DNA from: Arthrobacter nitrophenolicus
GTDB taxonomy: Bacteria > Actinomycetota > Actinomycetes > Actinomycetales > Micrococcaceae
Length of the DNA stretch: 64,000 nt
Assembly (NCBI RefSeq): GCF_000332815.1
Contig: NZ_AOFD01000019.1
Location: 1-64,000 of the forward strand
Direction of reading: 5' to 3'
Part shown: positions 1-8,444 of the stretch, in pieces
Layout of the letters: the number at the start of each line of letters is the position of its first letter
Position numbering within the stretch: position 1 is the stretch's first letter
Position numbers and translations under genes: made by a program
Notes under the pieces: generated by a model
The model's database searches: none
Told to the model about the DNA's origin: nothing
The model's input: the letters and a program-made list of their open reading frames with translations, nothing else

Positions 1-81
1 GGCGGCTGGGGCGGCGGAGACTTCGGCGGCGGCGACATGGGCGGCTGGGGCGGCGACTCCGGCGGCGGAGGCGACTTCTAG
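1..81 (+). CDS. C-terminal end of a Gly-rich protein, probably TPM-domain (partial)
   Basis: Reading from base 1 in frame gives 26 codons and then TAG at 79-81. The visible tail is almost all Gly with Trp, Asp and Phe, ending in GGGGDF. Such a glycine-rich tail just before pspA is typical of TPM-domain (TLP18.3/Psb32, YgcG-like) membrane proteins in related actinobacteria, but the domain itself lies outside the window. The family name is therefore inferred from the tail and the neighbour. Confidence 0.55.
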   Translation, partial: GGWGGGDFGGGDMGGWGGDSGGGGDF

Positions 82-191
82 TACCGGCACGGACCTTGGC
101 GCTGCCGGACACCCCGGCAGGCGCCCGGAAGCAGTACACCACTGTTTACGGATTTCAGTGGCCATCACAGAGCAGGACGAAAGGTAACACC

Positions 192-983
192 ATGGTTAAG
201 CAGTCCATTTTCGGCCGTATCGCGCAGTTGGCAAAGGCGAACATCAACTCCTTGCTGGACAACGCTGAGGATCCGCAGAAGATGCTGGACCAGATGGTCC
301 GGGACTACACCAACAACATCGCCGAGGCCGAGTCCGCCGTCGCCCAGACCATCGGCAACCTCCGGATGCTCGAAGACGACTACAACGAGGACATCAAGAA
401 CGCCCGTGACTGGGGCAACAAGGCCCTGGCTGCCTCACGCAAGGCCGATGAGTTCAGGGCCAGCGGCGACGCTGTTGACGCCGAGAAGTTCGACAACCTC
501 GCCAAGGTGGCCCTGCAGCGCCAGATCGCGGCCGAGAACGAAGCCAAGGGTGCGGAGCCGGCCATCATGTCGCAGCGCGAAGTGGTGGACAAGCTCAAGA
601 CCGGCCTGGAACAGATGAAGGGCAAACTCAACCAGCTCACCAGCAAGCGCAACGAACTGGTGGCCCGGTCCAAGACCGCCGCTGCCCAGTCGCAGGTCCA
701 TGACGCGATCAAGAGCATCGACATCATGGACCCCACCAGCGAGGTGGGCCGGTTCGAAGAAAAGATCCGCCGCGAGGAAGCCAAGGTCCGTGGCCAGCAG
801 GAACTCGCTGCTTCCAGCCTGGACGCCCAGTTCAACCAGCTTGAGGACCTCGGGGAACAGGTTGAAATCGAGGCCCGTCTGGCAGCCTTGAAGTCGGGTG
901 GCGCCAAGCCCGCGCTCGGTTCCGGAAACAATTCAGCCGCGGCCTCCTCCACCGTGGAAGAGGCGGACTTCGACAAGCTCTGA
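192..983 (+). CDS. pspA: PspA/IM30 family phage shock protein
   Basis: Membrane-stress effector that coats the inner face of the cytoplasmic membrane as oligomers. The product is 263 residues, opening with MVKQSIFGRIAQLAKANINS, the amphipathic N-terminal helix of PspA/IM30, followed by NAEDPQKMLDQMVRDY, a family signature. From about residue 25 to 215 it is heptad-rich, Ala/Glu/Lys/Gln coiled coil, as expected of this ESCRT-III-like fold. The start at ATG 192 is chosen because AAAGGT lies just upstream and the family N-terminus begins there; an upstream TTG at 96 would add 32 unconserved residues. The short Ser/Gly tail is a normal variation. It follows a Gly-rich membrane-protein gene, probably in the same transcript, and is closed by a strong hairpin. 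Confidence 0.93.
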   Translation: MVKQSIFGRIAQLAKANINSLLDNAEDPQKMLDQMVRDYTNNIAEAESAVAQTIGNLRMLEDDYNEDIKNARDWGNKALAASRKADEFRASGDAVDAEKFDNLAKVALQRQIAAENEAKGAEPAIMSQREVVDKLKTGLEQMKGKLNQLTSKRNELVARSKTAAAQSQVHDAIKSIDIMDPTSEVGRFEEKIRREEAKVRGQQELAASSLDAQFNQLEDLGEQVEIEARLAALKSGGAKPALGSGNNSAAASSTVEEADFDKL

Positions 984-1015
984 CAGACACCGGAAAGCAC
1001 GCCGTCCGGTAGTGC

Positions 1016-1055
1016 GGAATAAGGGCCAGGACCATACAGTCCTGGCCCTTATTCC
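1016..1055 (+). terminator. Intrinsic terminator after pspA
   Basis: A perfect 17-bp inverted repeat (1016-1032 with 1039-1055) with a 6-base loop lies 33 bases after the pspA stop codon. The stem contains AAGGGCCAGGA. There is no strong T-tract, as is common for actinobacterial terminators. Confidence 0.8.
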
Positions 1056-1068
1056 GTGCCCCGGTGTG

Positions 1069-1074
1069 TAGCGT
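1069..1074 (+). promoter_or_regulatory. -10 element TAGCGT, leaderless phr transcript
   Basis: TAGCGT ends 6 bases before the photolyase ATG at 1081, so transcription would begin at or next to the start codon. No Shine-Dalgarno sequence is present, which agrees with a leaderless message. Confidence 0.55.
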
Positions 1075-1080
1075 GGTGGC

Positions 1081-2508
1081 ATGGCTTCTTCCGACGAGAC
1101 ATCCCTGGTCTGGCTGCGCGATGATCTGCGGCTGGATGACAACCCGGCCCTGGCCGAGGCCGCCGGCCTGGGCCTGCCGATGACAGTGCTGTACATCCTG
1201 GACGAGGAGAGCGAGGGCATCCGTCCCCTGGGCGGCGCTGCCCGCTGGTGGCTGCACCATTCCCTCGCCGCCCTCGCCGCGGATCTTGAGTCCAAAGGAT
1301 CGCGCCTGGTGCTGCGCCGCGGAAAGTCAGATGCCATCGTCCGGAAACTTGCCGGGCAGACGAAGGCCGGCCACATCTTCTGGAACCGCCGGTACAGCCA
1401 GCCGGAGCGCACCATCGACGCAGGCCTCAAGGACTGGGCAGGCGAAAACGGCATCCACGCCTCCAGTTTCCAGGCCAACCTCTTATTCGAGCCCTGGACC
1501 ATCCGCACCGGGGCCGGCGGGCCGTACAAGGTCTACTCGCCGTTCTGGCGGGCCTGCATGGCCTCCGCCGACATCAGGGACCCCCTCGACGCTCCCGCCG
1601 CACTGCCGGAACCTGCCGCCTCCGGACCCGGCGTTCCCACGAGCGACACACTGGCCAGCTGGAAGCTGCTCCCCACCTCCCCCGACTGGAGCACGGGGCT
1701 CGCCGAAACCTGGGAGCCCGGCGAGAAGGGGGCAGCGGACCGCCTGGCGGACTTCCTGGACGGACCGGTCGAGGACTACGGCACCGGCAGGAATATCCCC
1801 GGCACGGAGGGAACCAGCCGGCTCTCGCCGCACCTGCGCTTCGGCGAGGTCAGCCCGTTCCGCGTCTGGCGCGAGATCCGCCGCCGCCATCCCGGAAAAA
1901 TTCCGGCCGACGTCGGGATCTTCCGTTCAGAGCTCGGCTGGCGGGAGTTCAACTGGCACCTGCTGTACCACAACCCGGATCTGGCCACCCGCAACTTCCG
2001 GCCGGCATTCGACAACTTCCAGTGGGGCCGGGTGAGCCGCAGCGAACTAGCCGCGTGGCAGCAGGGGAAAACCGGCTATCCGCTGGTGGACGCCGGGATG
2101 CGGCAGCTCTGGCAGACAGGCTGGATGCACAACCGCGTACGGATGGCAGCCGCATCTTTCCTGGTGAAGAACCTCCTCACCGACTGGCGCATCGGGGAGG
2201 AATGGTTCTGGGACACCCTGGTGGACGCCGATGCCGCCAACAACCCCGCCAACTGGCAGTGGGTGGCCGGATCGGGTGCGGACGCCTCCCCCTATTACCG
2301 GATCTTCAATCCGGTCACGCAGAGCAAGAAGTTCGACGCGGATGGCAGCTACCTGCGCGCCTTCATTCCCGAGCTCCAGGGCCTCGAAGGCAAGCAGATC
2401 CACGAGCCTTGGACGGCGGGAGCGGACGGCTATCCAGCCCCGCTGGTCGATCTTGCGGAGTCCCGGGAACGGGCCCTGGACGCCTACCAGAAGCTCAAGG
2501 ACGAATAA
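1081..2508 (+). CDS. phr: Deoxyribodipyrimidine photolyase (class I, FAD)
   Basis: Light-driven repair of cyclobutane pyrimidine dimers. The 475-residue product has the N-terminal antenna-binding domain (LVWLRDDLRLDDNPAL, about residues 8-25) and the C-terminal FAD domain from about residue 200. FAD and substrate motifs are visible: GTSRLSPHLRFGEVSP near residue 241, WMHNRVRMAAASFLVKNLL near 348, and the WQWVAGSGADASPYYRIFNP block near 395. Length and motif order are those of microbial class I photolyases rather than cryptochromes, although sequence alone cannot fully exclude a cryptochrome. It stands alone between the pspA terminator and a convergent cytochrome gene 6 bases away. Confidence 0.93.
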   Translation: MASSDETSLVWLRDDLRLDDNPALAEAAGLGLPMTVLYILDEESEGIRPLGGAARWWLHHSLAALAADLESKGSRLVLRRGKSDAIVRKLAGQTKAGHIFWNRRYSQPERTIDAGLKDWAGENGIHASSFQANLLFEPWTIRTGAGGPYKVYSPFWRACMASADIRDPLDAPAALPEPAASGPGVPTSDTLASWKLLPTSPDWSTGLAETWEPGEKGAADRLADFLDGPVEDYGTGRNIPGTEGTSRLSPHLRFGEVSPFRVWREIRRRHPGKIPADVGIFRSELGWREFNWHLLYHNPDLATRNFRPAFDNFQWGRVSRSELAAWQQGKTGYPLVDAGMRQLWQTGWMHNRVRMAAASFLVKNLLTDWRIGEEWFWDTLVDADAANNPANWQWVAGSGADASPYYRIFNPVTQSKKFDADGSYLRAFIPELQGLEGKQIHEPWTAGADGYPAPLVDLAESRERALDAYQKLKDE

Positions 2509-2514
2509 CGCAGG

Positions 2515-3450
2515 TCAGCGGTTGCTGACCTTGCCCATCAGCGAAGCAATGGGCCGCAGGAAAAGTGGGCGGGCCAGGAACCAGGCGGCAACCATGACCG
2601 CCACCGAGGCGACGAACACCCAGAAACCGAACCAGCCGTCGTCGTCCCTGACGCCGTACATGTGGTTCAGGTTCCGCAGCGCACCAGTGGCCAGCACCAG
2701 GAAGACGTGGACCACGATGAAGGCAACGAAGTAGATCATCACCGGGAAGTGCACCGCACGGGCCCATTCGATGGGGTAGGCCTTGTTGAGCCCTGCCGCC
2801 TTTTTGGGCCAGGCGGAGGACATCCGCAGGCCCGTGATGAAGGCCAGCGGCGCCGCGATGAACACCGTGATGAAGTAGGTAAGGAGCTGGAGGGCGTTGT
2901 AGTTGATCCAGCCGTTTTCCGTGGGCCAGTCCAGTGACGCGTACTGCAGTGCCGCCGAGAGGGCGTTCGGGAACACGTCCCAGCTGGTGGGGACGATCCG
3001 CATCCACTGTCCGGTGGCGAACAGCAGCACCGCGAACACCACGCCGTTGAGGATCCACAGGGCGTCCAGCGTCAGGTGGAACCACAGCTCCAGGCTGATC
3101 TTGGTGGGGGCGTTCCGGGTCTTGATCAGGCCCTTGTTGTTCCGGGTCCAGTACCCGCTGGGACGGGTGGTGGTGCGCACCTGCCAGCCGGTGCGGATGA
3201 TCAGCAGCAGGAAGAAGGCGTTGAGGAAATGCTGCCACGCCAGCCAGGCGGGAAAGCCGACCGGGGCATTCTCCGGAAGTTCCGAGTGGCCGGGATAGTC
3301 CGCCACGAAGGAGGCGACGGCAGGAAGCCCCATCAGCCCCTTGGCGGCCAGGACCACCAGGACAAGCGCGGCGAGGACAGCCGGTACGCCCCAGTAGAGG
3401 CGGGTCCGCTTGCCCGCGGCGGTGCCGGGCTTCTTCGTGGGTGTGGACAT
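2515..3450 (-). CDS. Cytochrome b/b6 domain integral membrane protein
   Basis: 311-residue membrane protein with about six hydrophobic segments, roughly at residues 18-40, 70-90, 130-150, 195-215, 240-262 and 275-297. His residues sit in membrane segments (WQHFLNAFFLLLIIRTG, WFHLTLDALWILNG, VHFPVMIYFVAFIVVHVFL), the arrangement of di-haem cytochrome b561 or Ni-hydrogenase-type b subunits. Such proteins pass electrons between quinones and a periplasmic or cytoplasmic redox partner. No partner (for example a molybdopterin oxidoreductase) lies in the window beside it. The start ATG at 3450 follows GAGAGGAA about nine bases upstream; an earlier in-frame codon at 3483 would add a Cys-containing stretch without family support. 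Confidence 0.72.
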   Translation of the reverse strand: MSTPTKKPGTAAGKRTRLYWGVPAVLAALVLVVLAAKGLMGLPAVASFVADYPGHSELPENAPVGFPAWLAWQHFLNAFFLLLIIRTGWQVRTTTRPSGYWTRNNKGLIKTRNAPTKISLELWFHLTLDALWILNGVVFAVLLFATGQWMRIVPTSWDVFPNALSAALQYASLDWPTENGWINYNALQLLTYFITVFIAAPLAFITGLRMSSAWPKKAAGLNKAYPIEWARAVHFPVMIYFVAFIVVHVFLVLATGALRNLNHMYGVRDDDGWFGFWVFVASVAVMVAAWFLARPLFLRPIASLMGKVSNR

Positions 3451-3545
3451 CGAGCAACATTCCTCTCGAGAATGACTGGCCAACTGCTCACTGCTGTGAG
3501 GCTCTGCGAAAGAGAATACTAGGAACTACCCGTGATGAAGGAAAA

Positions 3546-3582
3546 AGAAGACCCCGGCCGGCTGTCTGCCGGTCGGGGTCTC
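3546..3582 (-). terminator. Intrinsic terminator of the first fMet tRNA
   Basis: A 14-bp GC-rich stem (3549-3562 with 3568-3581, one G-U pair, 5-base loop) lies just downstream of the tRNA on the minus strand and is followed by a T-rich run (CTTCTTTTTCC). This is a classical rho-independent terminator. Confidence 0.85.
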
Positions 3583-3589
3583 TCTATAG

Positions 3590-3663
3590 TTGCGGGGACA
3601 GGATTTGAACCTGTGACCTCTGGGTTATGAGCCCAGCGAGCTACCGAACTGCTCCACCCCGCG
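3590..3663 (-). tRNA. Initiator tRNA-Met (CAT)
   Basis: Reading the minus strand gives a full cloverleaf: acceptor CGCGGGG paired with CCCCGCA, D arm, anticodon loop CTCATAA, and T arm with GGTTCAAATCC. The mismatched first pair (C1 opposite A72) and the three G-C pairs of the anticodon stem (GGG/CCC) are the hallmarks of the bacterial initiator, not the elongator. CCA is not encoded. It is identical to the second copy at 3786-3859. Confidence 0.95.
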
Positions 3664-3743
3664 TCGCTGAATCAACACTACCCTATTTTCGCACCGCCAT
3701 TTACCAACCCTGGTTTGCACACCTGGCAGCCGGGTTAAAGCAA

Positions 3744-3779
3744 GAAGGCCCGGACACTGTTTCCAGTGTCCGGACCTTC
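3744..3779 (-). terminator. Intrinsic terminator of the second fMet tRNA
   Basis: Hairpin with arms 3744-3759 and 3764-3779 around a short TTTC loop, with a single C-A mismatch. It lies directly downstream (minus strand) of the tRNA at 3786-3859. Confidence 0.75.
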
Positions 3780-3785
3780 CGTCAG

Positions 3786-3859
3786 TTGCGGGGACAGGAT
3801 TTGAACCTGTGACCTCTGGGTTATGAGCCCAGCGAGCTACCGAACTGCTCCACCCCGCG
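3786..3859 (-). tRNA. Initiator tRNA-Met (CAT), second copy
   Basis: Identical over all 74 bases to the tRNA at 3590-3663, with the same C1-A72 mismatch and GGG/CCC anticodon stem. Flanking sequences differ and each copy has its own terminator, so the two are separate transcription units or a read-through pair rather than an assembly duplicate. Confidence 0.95.
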
Positions 3860-3981
3860 TCGCAAGAACTACTTTACCGGGAGGTGAACAGGCGGCCAAA
3901 TCGAGACGGCGTGATCTCCGTTACGCCGGCCCGGCACCTCCGCCCGCAAAGGGGCAGGAAGGCCGGGCCGGCGTCGTCGGA

Positions 3982-6958
3982 CTAGTTGCTGGGCGAAGGC
4001 GACGGCGACGCTTCAGGCGTTGCCGTGGAGGCCGGGGCAGGGCGTGGCCTCGGGGGCCGCGACCGGGATCTTGGCCTCGGCATCCACAGCCTTCTGGAGC
4101 GCTGCCGCAATCCGCTTCTGCGCCTCGCCGTAGGCCGCGAAGTCACCCGCTGCCAGCGCAGCCTGGCCGGCCTGGATCGCGGCGTTCGCCTCATCCAGCG
4201 CCGCCTTCAGCTCCGCCTTGGCGTCCGCTCCCCCGGGAGCAGCCGGTGCTCCCGGATCGGCCGGCGTCTGGCCGTTATTGTCCGAGTCGCCTGCGGCCGC
4301 GCCGGAATCACCACCGAAGAGTTGCTTCAGCGCCTCATCCAGAGTGGGAGCGAAGCCGACCTTGTCACCGAACGCCACCAGCACGCGCTGCAGCGTCGGG
4401 TAGGACGTCTCACCGGTGGACTTGAGGTAGACCGGCTGCACGTACAGGATGCCGCCGCCCACGGGCAGGGTCAGCAGGTTGCCGTTCAGCACGTCCGAAG
4501 CACCCTGGCGCAGCAGGTTCAGGGCCTGCGACACGGTGGGGTCGGAGTTGAACTTGTTCTGCGCCTGGCCGGGGCCGGGCACCTGGATCTCCGGCGGGAT
4601 CTGCAGCAGCCTGAGCTTGCCGTAGCTTTCCGCCTTGACGCCTGCCTGGTTCCCCGCATCCGAGTCCGCCGCCAGGAAGCCGTAGAGGACGTTGCGGGCG
4701 TTTCCATTGACGATCTGCGGAATGAAGGAGGAGGTCAGCTGGAAGGCGGGCTTCTCCTGGTCCGGCATCTGCAGGGACATGTAGAACGGAGGCTGCTTCA
4801 CCTCGGCGCTGGAGTCCACGGTGGGATCGTTCGGCACGCTCCAGACGTCCTTGGTCTGGTAGAACGTGGACGGGTTGGTCACGTGGTATTCACCGAGGAG
4901 CTGGCGCTGGACCTTGAACAGGTCTTCCGGGTACCGGACGTGGCTCATGACGTCGCCGGACATTTCCGAGTACGGCTTCAGGGAGGTGGGGAACACCTTC
5001 TGCCAGGCCTTCAGCAGCGGGTCCTTGTCATCCCAGGCGTACAGGGTGACGGAGCCGTCGTACGCATCCACCGTGGCTTTCACCGAGTTGCGGATGTAGT
5101 TGACCGTGCTGTTCGGCAGGGCCACGGCGCGGCCGGAGGTGGTCTGGGAGTCCGCGGTGGCGTCCGAGAGCTGTTCCTGCTGCGAGTACGGGTAGTACTG
5201 GCTGGTGGTGTAGCCGTCCACGATCCACTTGACGCGGCCGTCCACCACTGCGGGGTAGGCGTTGCCGTCAACCGTCAGGTAGGGGGCCACCTTTTCGACC
5301 CGTTCACGCGGGTTGCGGTCGTAAAGGATCTGCGATTCCGGGTTGACGCCGTCGGAGAGCAGCAGGTCGGAGGACTGGAACTTGATTGCGTACAGCACCT
5401 TGTTGAAGAAGCTGCCCACGTTGGGCCCGCCGTTGCCCTCGAACGTGTACTGGGTCTCGCCTTCGCCGGACGGACGGTCCTGCTCACGCGGCTGCGCACC
5501 GTCCGGGGCACCCACGATGGAGTAGTCGGGCGAGTACTCACCGAAGTAGATGCGCGGCTCGTAGGAGGAGTCGTCGCCCAGGACGCCGGTTGACGGGATG
5601 CCCGACTGCAGGAACTCCGGCTTTCCGTCCACCGTGAATTTGTTGCCCTTGGCCGCCACCACGCCGTAGCCGTGGGTGTAGACAACGTGCTGGTTCAGCC
5701 AGCCCTGCTGGTTGGTGGAGACGTTGGTGGGGTTGAGCTCACGGACGGCGATCACGGTGTCCTGGATCTGACCGTCCACCTCGTAGCGGTCAACGTTCAG
5801 CGATTCCGGGAACCGGTAGTAGGGCCGGTACTGCTCAAGCTGCGCGAAGGCGTCCGAAATCAGGTTCGGGTCCAGGAGCCGGATATTGGCGGTGGTCTGG
5901 GCATCCGGCGCGAGGGCGCCGGTAGTGGCCGTGTTGGTGGCGTCATAGCGGCTGACCTGGATGGCATCAAGGCCGTATGCCCTGCGGGTGTTGTCGATGT
6001 TGCGCTGGATGAATTCCTTTTCCAGCGTTTCCTCCGAAGGCCGCACCTGGAACTGCTGGATGACCCAGGGGTAGACGCCCCCGGCCAGGATGGAGGTGAT
6101 GATCAGCATCGCCGTACCGATGACGGGCAGTCGCCAGCGTCCGATGACCGCAGCGACGACGAAGAGGATGGCCACCAGCACCGCGGCGACGGCCAGGATG
6201 GCCTTGGTGGGAATGACGGCGTTGACGTCGGTGTAGAGGGCACCCGCCCACCGCCCGTTGTTGCTCTGCACGGCCGAGTAGCGGTCCAGCCAGAAGTTCA
6301 CGCCCAGCAGCACCAGGAATGCGGCACCGGTGACGGCGATGTGGATCTGGGCCGCCCGGCTGGTGAAAACTCCGCGTTCCATCAGGCGGATGCTGCCGTA
6401 CAGGTAGTGCGTGAGGATGCCCGCGATGCCGGCGATGACCACCACGCTGATCAGGAAGCCGGTGACGAAGCCGAGGAAGGGCAGCACCATCAGGTAGAAG
6501 CTGATGTCCAGGTTGAACTGCGGATCGGTCTGGCCGAAGCCCTCCTGGTTGAAGAACAGCAGGACCTTCTGCCACTGGCTCGCGGCGGCGCTGCCGGCGA
6601 AGAGGCCGAAGAGAACGGGCAGGCCCACCATCACCACCCGGCGGACGGGTTCCAGCTGCGCCTGGTAGCGGTTGAGGTTGTCCCGGATGTCGGAGTCCGG
6701 AGCGTATACCGGCCTGGCGTGGTAGGCGATGCGGATGGCGAAGAATACCGCCGCGAACATGATGGCGAAGCCGGCCGCGAAGATGGCGATCCGGACGAGG
6801 TTCTCCGTGACGAAGACTTCAATGAACCCCAGCTGCTGGTACCAGAGGACGTCGGTCCAGACGTTCGCGAAGAAAATGAAGCCCACAACCACGAGGGCAA
6901 CAACAATCAGGGTGGGCGTCAGTGCGCCGCGCCGGGAAGGGGGTCTGCCTGTGGACAT
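3982..6958 (-). CDS. UPF0182 family large membrane protein (frameshift near the 3' end)
   Basis: About 992 residues. The first third holds about seven membrane segments (first near residues 13-33, then clusters to about residue 300); the rest is a large extracytoplasmic domain ending in an Ala/Glu-rich helical stretch. This is the architecture of UPF0182 (M. tuberculosis Rv3193c), whose function is unknown. ATG 6958 begins [16 protein letters not shown] and is preceded by a 167-base gap to the PDZ gene. In the sequence as given the frame stops early at 4013 after [10 protein letters not shown]. Shifting frame near 4042 continues into [19 protein letters not shown] and stops at 3982, a typical low-complexity tail, so I place the end there. 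The 3' boundary is the uncertain part. Confidence 0.85.
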
Positions 6959-7125
6959 GGTGCTGGCGGGACGGGACAAACTGGGTACCTCATAGCTGGT
7001 CGTCAGATATTTGGAGCGTGCGAGCGGGCGGTGGACTCCGCCGGCCAACGGCTGGTTTTGTCCGCCATATATTTGCCACGAGTGGCGGTAAAGCTTAGTT
7101 CCTCTTGAGTCTAGTTGCGCCCAGT

Positions 7126-8308
7126 CTAGTTGTTTGTGCAGGTGGGCAGGCCGGATGTGTCCTGGCCGCTGGCAGCACGTTCGACGGCGGCCCTCGCCTC
7201 CGCGAGGGTCTCCACCCGCACCACCTGCAGCCCGTCGGGGATGTTCCCGACGACCTCCCCGCAGTTGGCGGCTGGTGCAAGGAACAGCGTGGCTCCCCCG
7301 GCCCGGGCCCCGTGCAGCTTCTGCTCGATGCCGCCGATTGGCCCCACCGCGCCGTCCGGGGTGATGGTGCCGGTCCCGGCCACATGCTTCCCGCCGGTCA
7401 GGTCCCCGGGAGTGACCGTGTCGATGATGCCCAGTGAGAACATCAGCTGCCGAGGGGCCGCCCACCTTCTCGAGGGAAATCTCGACGTCGAACGGGAAGG
7501 TGAACAGGTACTTGAGCATGACGCCGAGGATGAACCTGCCCTCACTGTTGCGCTTCGGCGTGATCGTTTCAGTGACCTGCTGCCCGTCCCGTTCCACGAC
7601 GACGGCGGCAGGGGCGCCGTTTCCGGCCGCCAGTTCCTCCTGGACGACGGACAGCGCGGTGATGTCCTTGCCGTTGATGGTCTTGAGGATGTCCCCGGCC
7701 TGGATCTTTCCGGCAGAGGCGGAGTCCTCGGAAAGCCCCGCCGCCTGGAGCTGCTGGCCGTACGGGATGTCCAGCTCATTGAGCGCGGAGGCCACCGCGT
7801 TCTCCTGCGACGTGGTCATGGCCACGGCGCTTTGTTCCTCGGCTTCCTGCCTGGTGGTGCCGGTGGGGTAGATCAGCTCGACAGGCTGGACCGCGTGGGT
7901 GGGATCGAGCCATGCCGAAAATGCACGGATGATGCTGACAGGACCGTTGGGGCCGCCGTCGACGTAGACGGTGGTGAGGTCGAGGTTGCCTGCCGCGGGA
8001 TACGATTCACGGCCGGTCACCTTGATGACCGGCGTGCCTTGGCTCTGTCCCAGGGTGTTGTACGTGGGCCCCGGCGTCTCGATAACGTAGGGCACCGGAA
8101 GCGTGGCGACGCCGATGCCAAGGCCCAGCGCGGCCATCCCCGCCAGCATCATGGCGGACACCCTTGGGTGCCGGGGTGCCGCGCCCGCCCCGAAAGGTTC
8201 AGGGCCGCCGTCGTCCGCTGCGCCGCCGTCCTTCTCCCACTGGAAGGCGTCCTGCTGGAGGTCTGGGGCGTGGTCCTCGGAGGGGTGGCTGCCACGGGTT
8301 GTCGTCAC
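7126..8308 (-). CDS. PDZ-domain, Lon-type (S16) membrane protease, YlbL-like (frameshift)
   Basis: Membrane-anchored serine protease of about 394 residues: cytoplasmic acidic N-terminus, one membrane segment near residues 50-72 ending at [13 protein letters not shown], a PDZ domain (about 150-240), then a Lon-like S16 domain. The catalytic Ser motif GGPSAG is broken in the given sequence: after GGPSA the frame must change between 7446 and 7447 (two bases missing or one extra) to read [20 protein letters not shown]. The Lys expected of the Ser-Lys dyad follows in [13 protein letters not shown]. The start GTG 8308 has a TAGTGT hexamer 7 bases upstream. The partner UPF0182 gene lies directly downstream, the same order as Rv3194c-Rv3193c. 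Confidence 0.87.
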
Positions 8309-8315
8309 CCTCCCA

Positions 8316-8321
8316 ACACTA
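8316..8321 (-). promoter_or_regulatory. -10 element TAGTGT before the PDZ protease
   Basis: TAGTGT on the minus strand ends 7 bases before GTG 8308, fitting a leaderless transcript. A GGGAGG stretch also touches the start codon but is too close to act as a normal ribosome binding site. Confidence 0.5.
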
Positions 8322-8444
8322 CGCGGTGGCGGCCGGGTACAGCTCTTTGCCTACAGCGAACGGTACCGGAGCGCGGCAGACAGCCGGGGACAGCCGGGGT
8401 ACCGTGAAGGTTGATTAACAGTCACACCGACGATCGGCGGGATC

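Noticed and set aside
3546..3859. tRNA attachment site of an integrated element
   Set aside because: No integrase, direct-repeat boundary or atypical DNA is seen; both copies are complete, with their own terminators.
3986..5593. 535-codon open frame opposite the UPF0182 gene
   Set aside because: It lies wholly over a strongly conserved gene on the other strand, has no ribosome binding site and its Val/Gly/Arg composition is typical of antisense high-GC frames.
5672..7108. 478-codon open frame on the plus strand
   Set aside because: Antisense shadow of UPF0182; Asp/Gly/His/Gln-rich with no domain and no start context.
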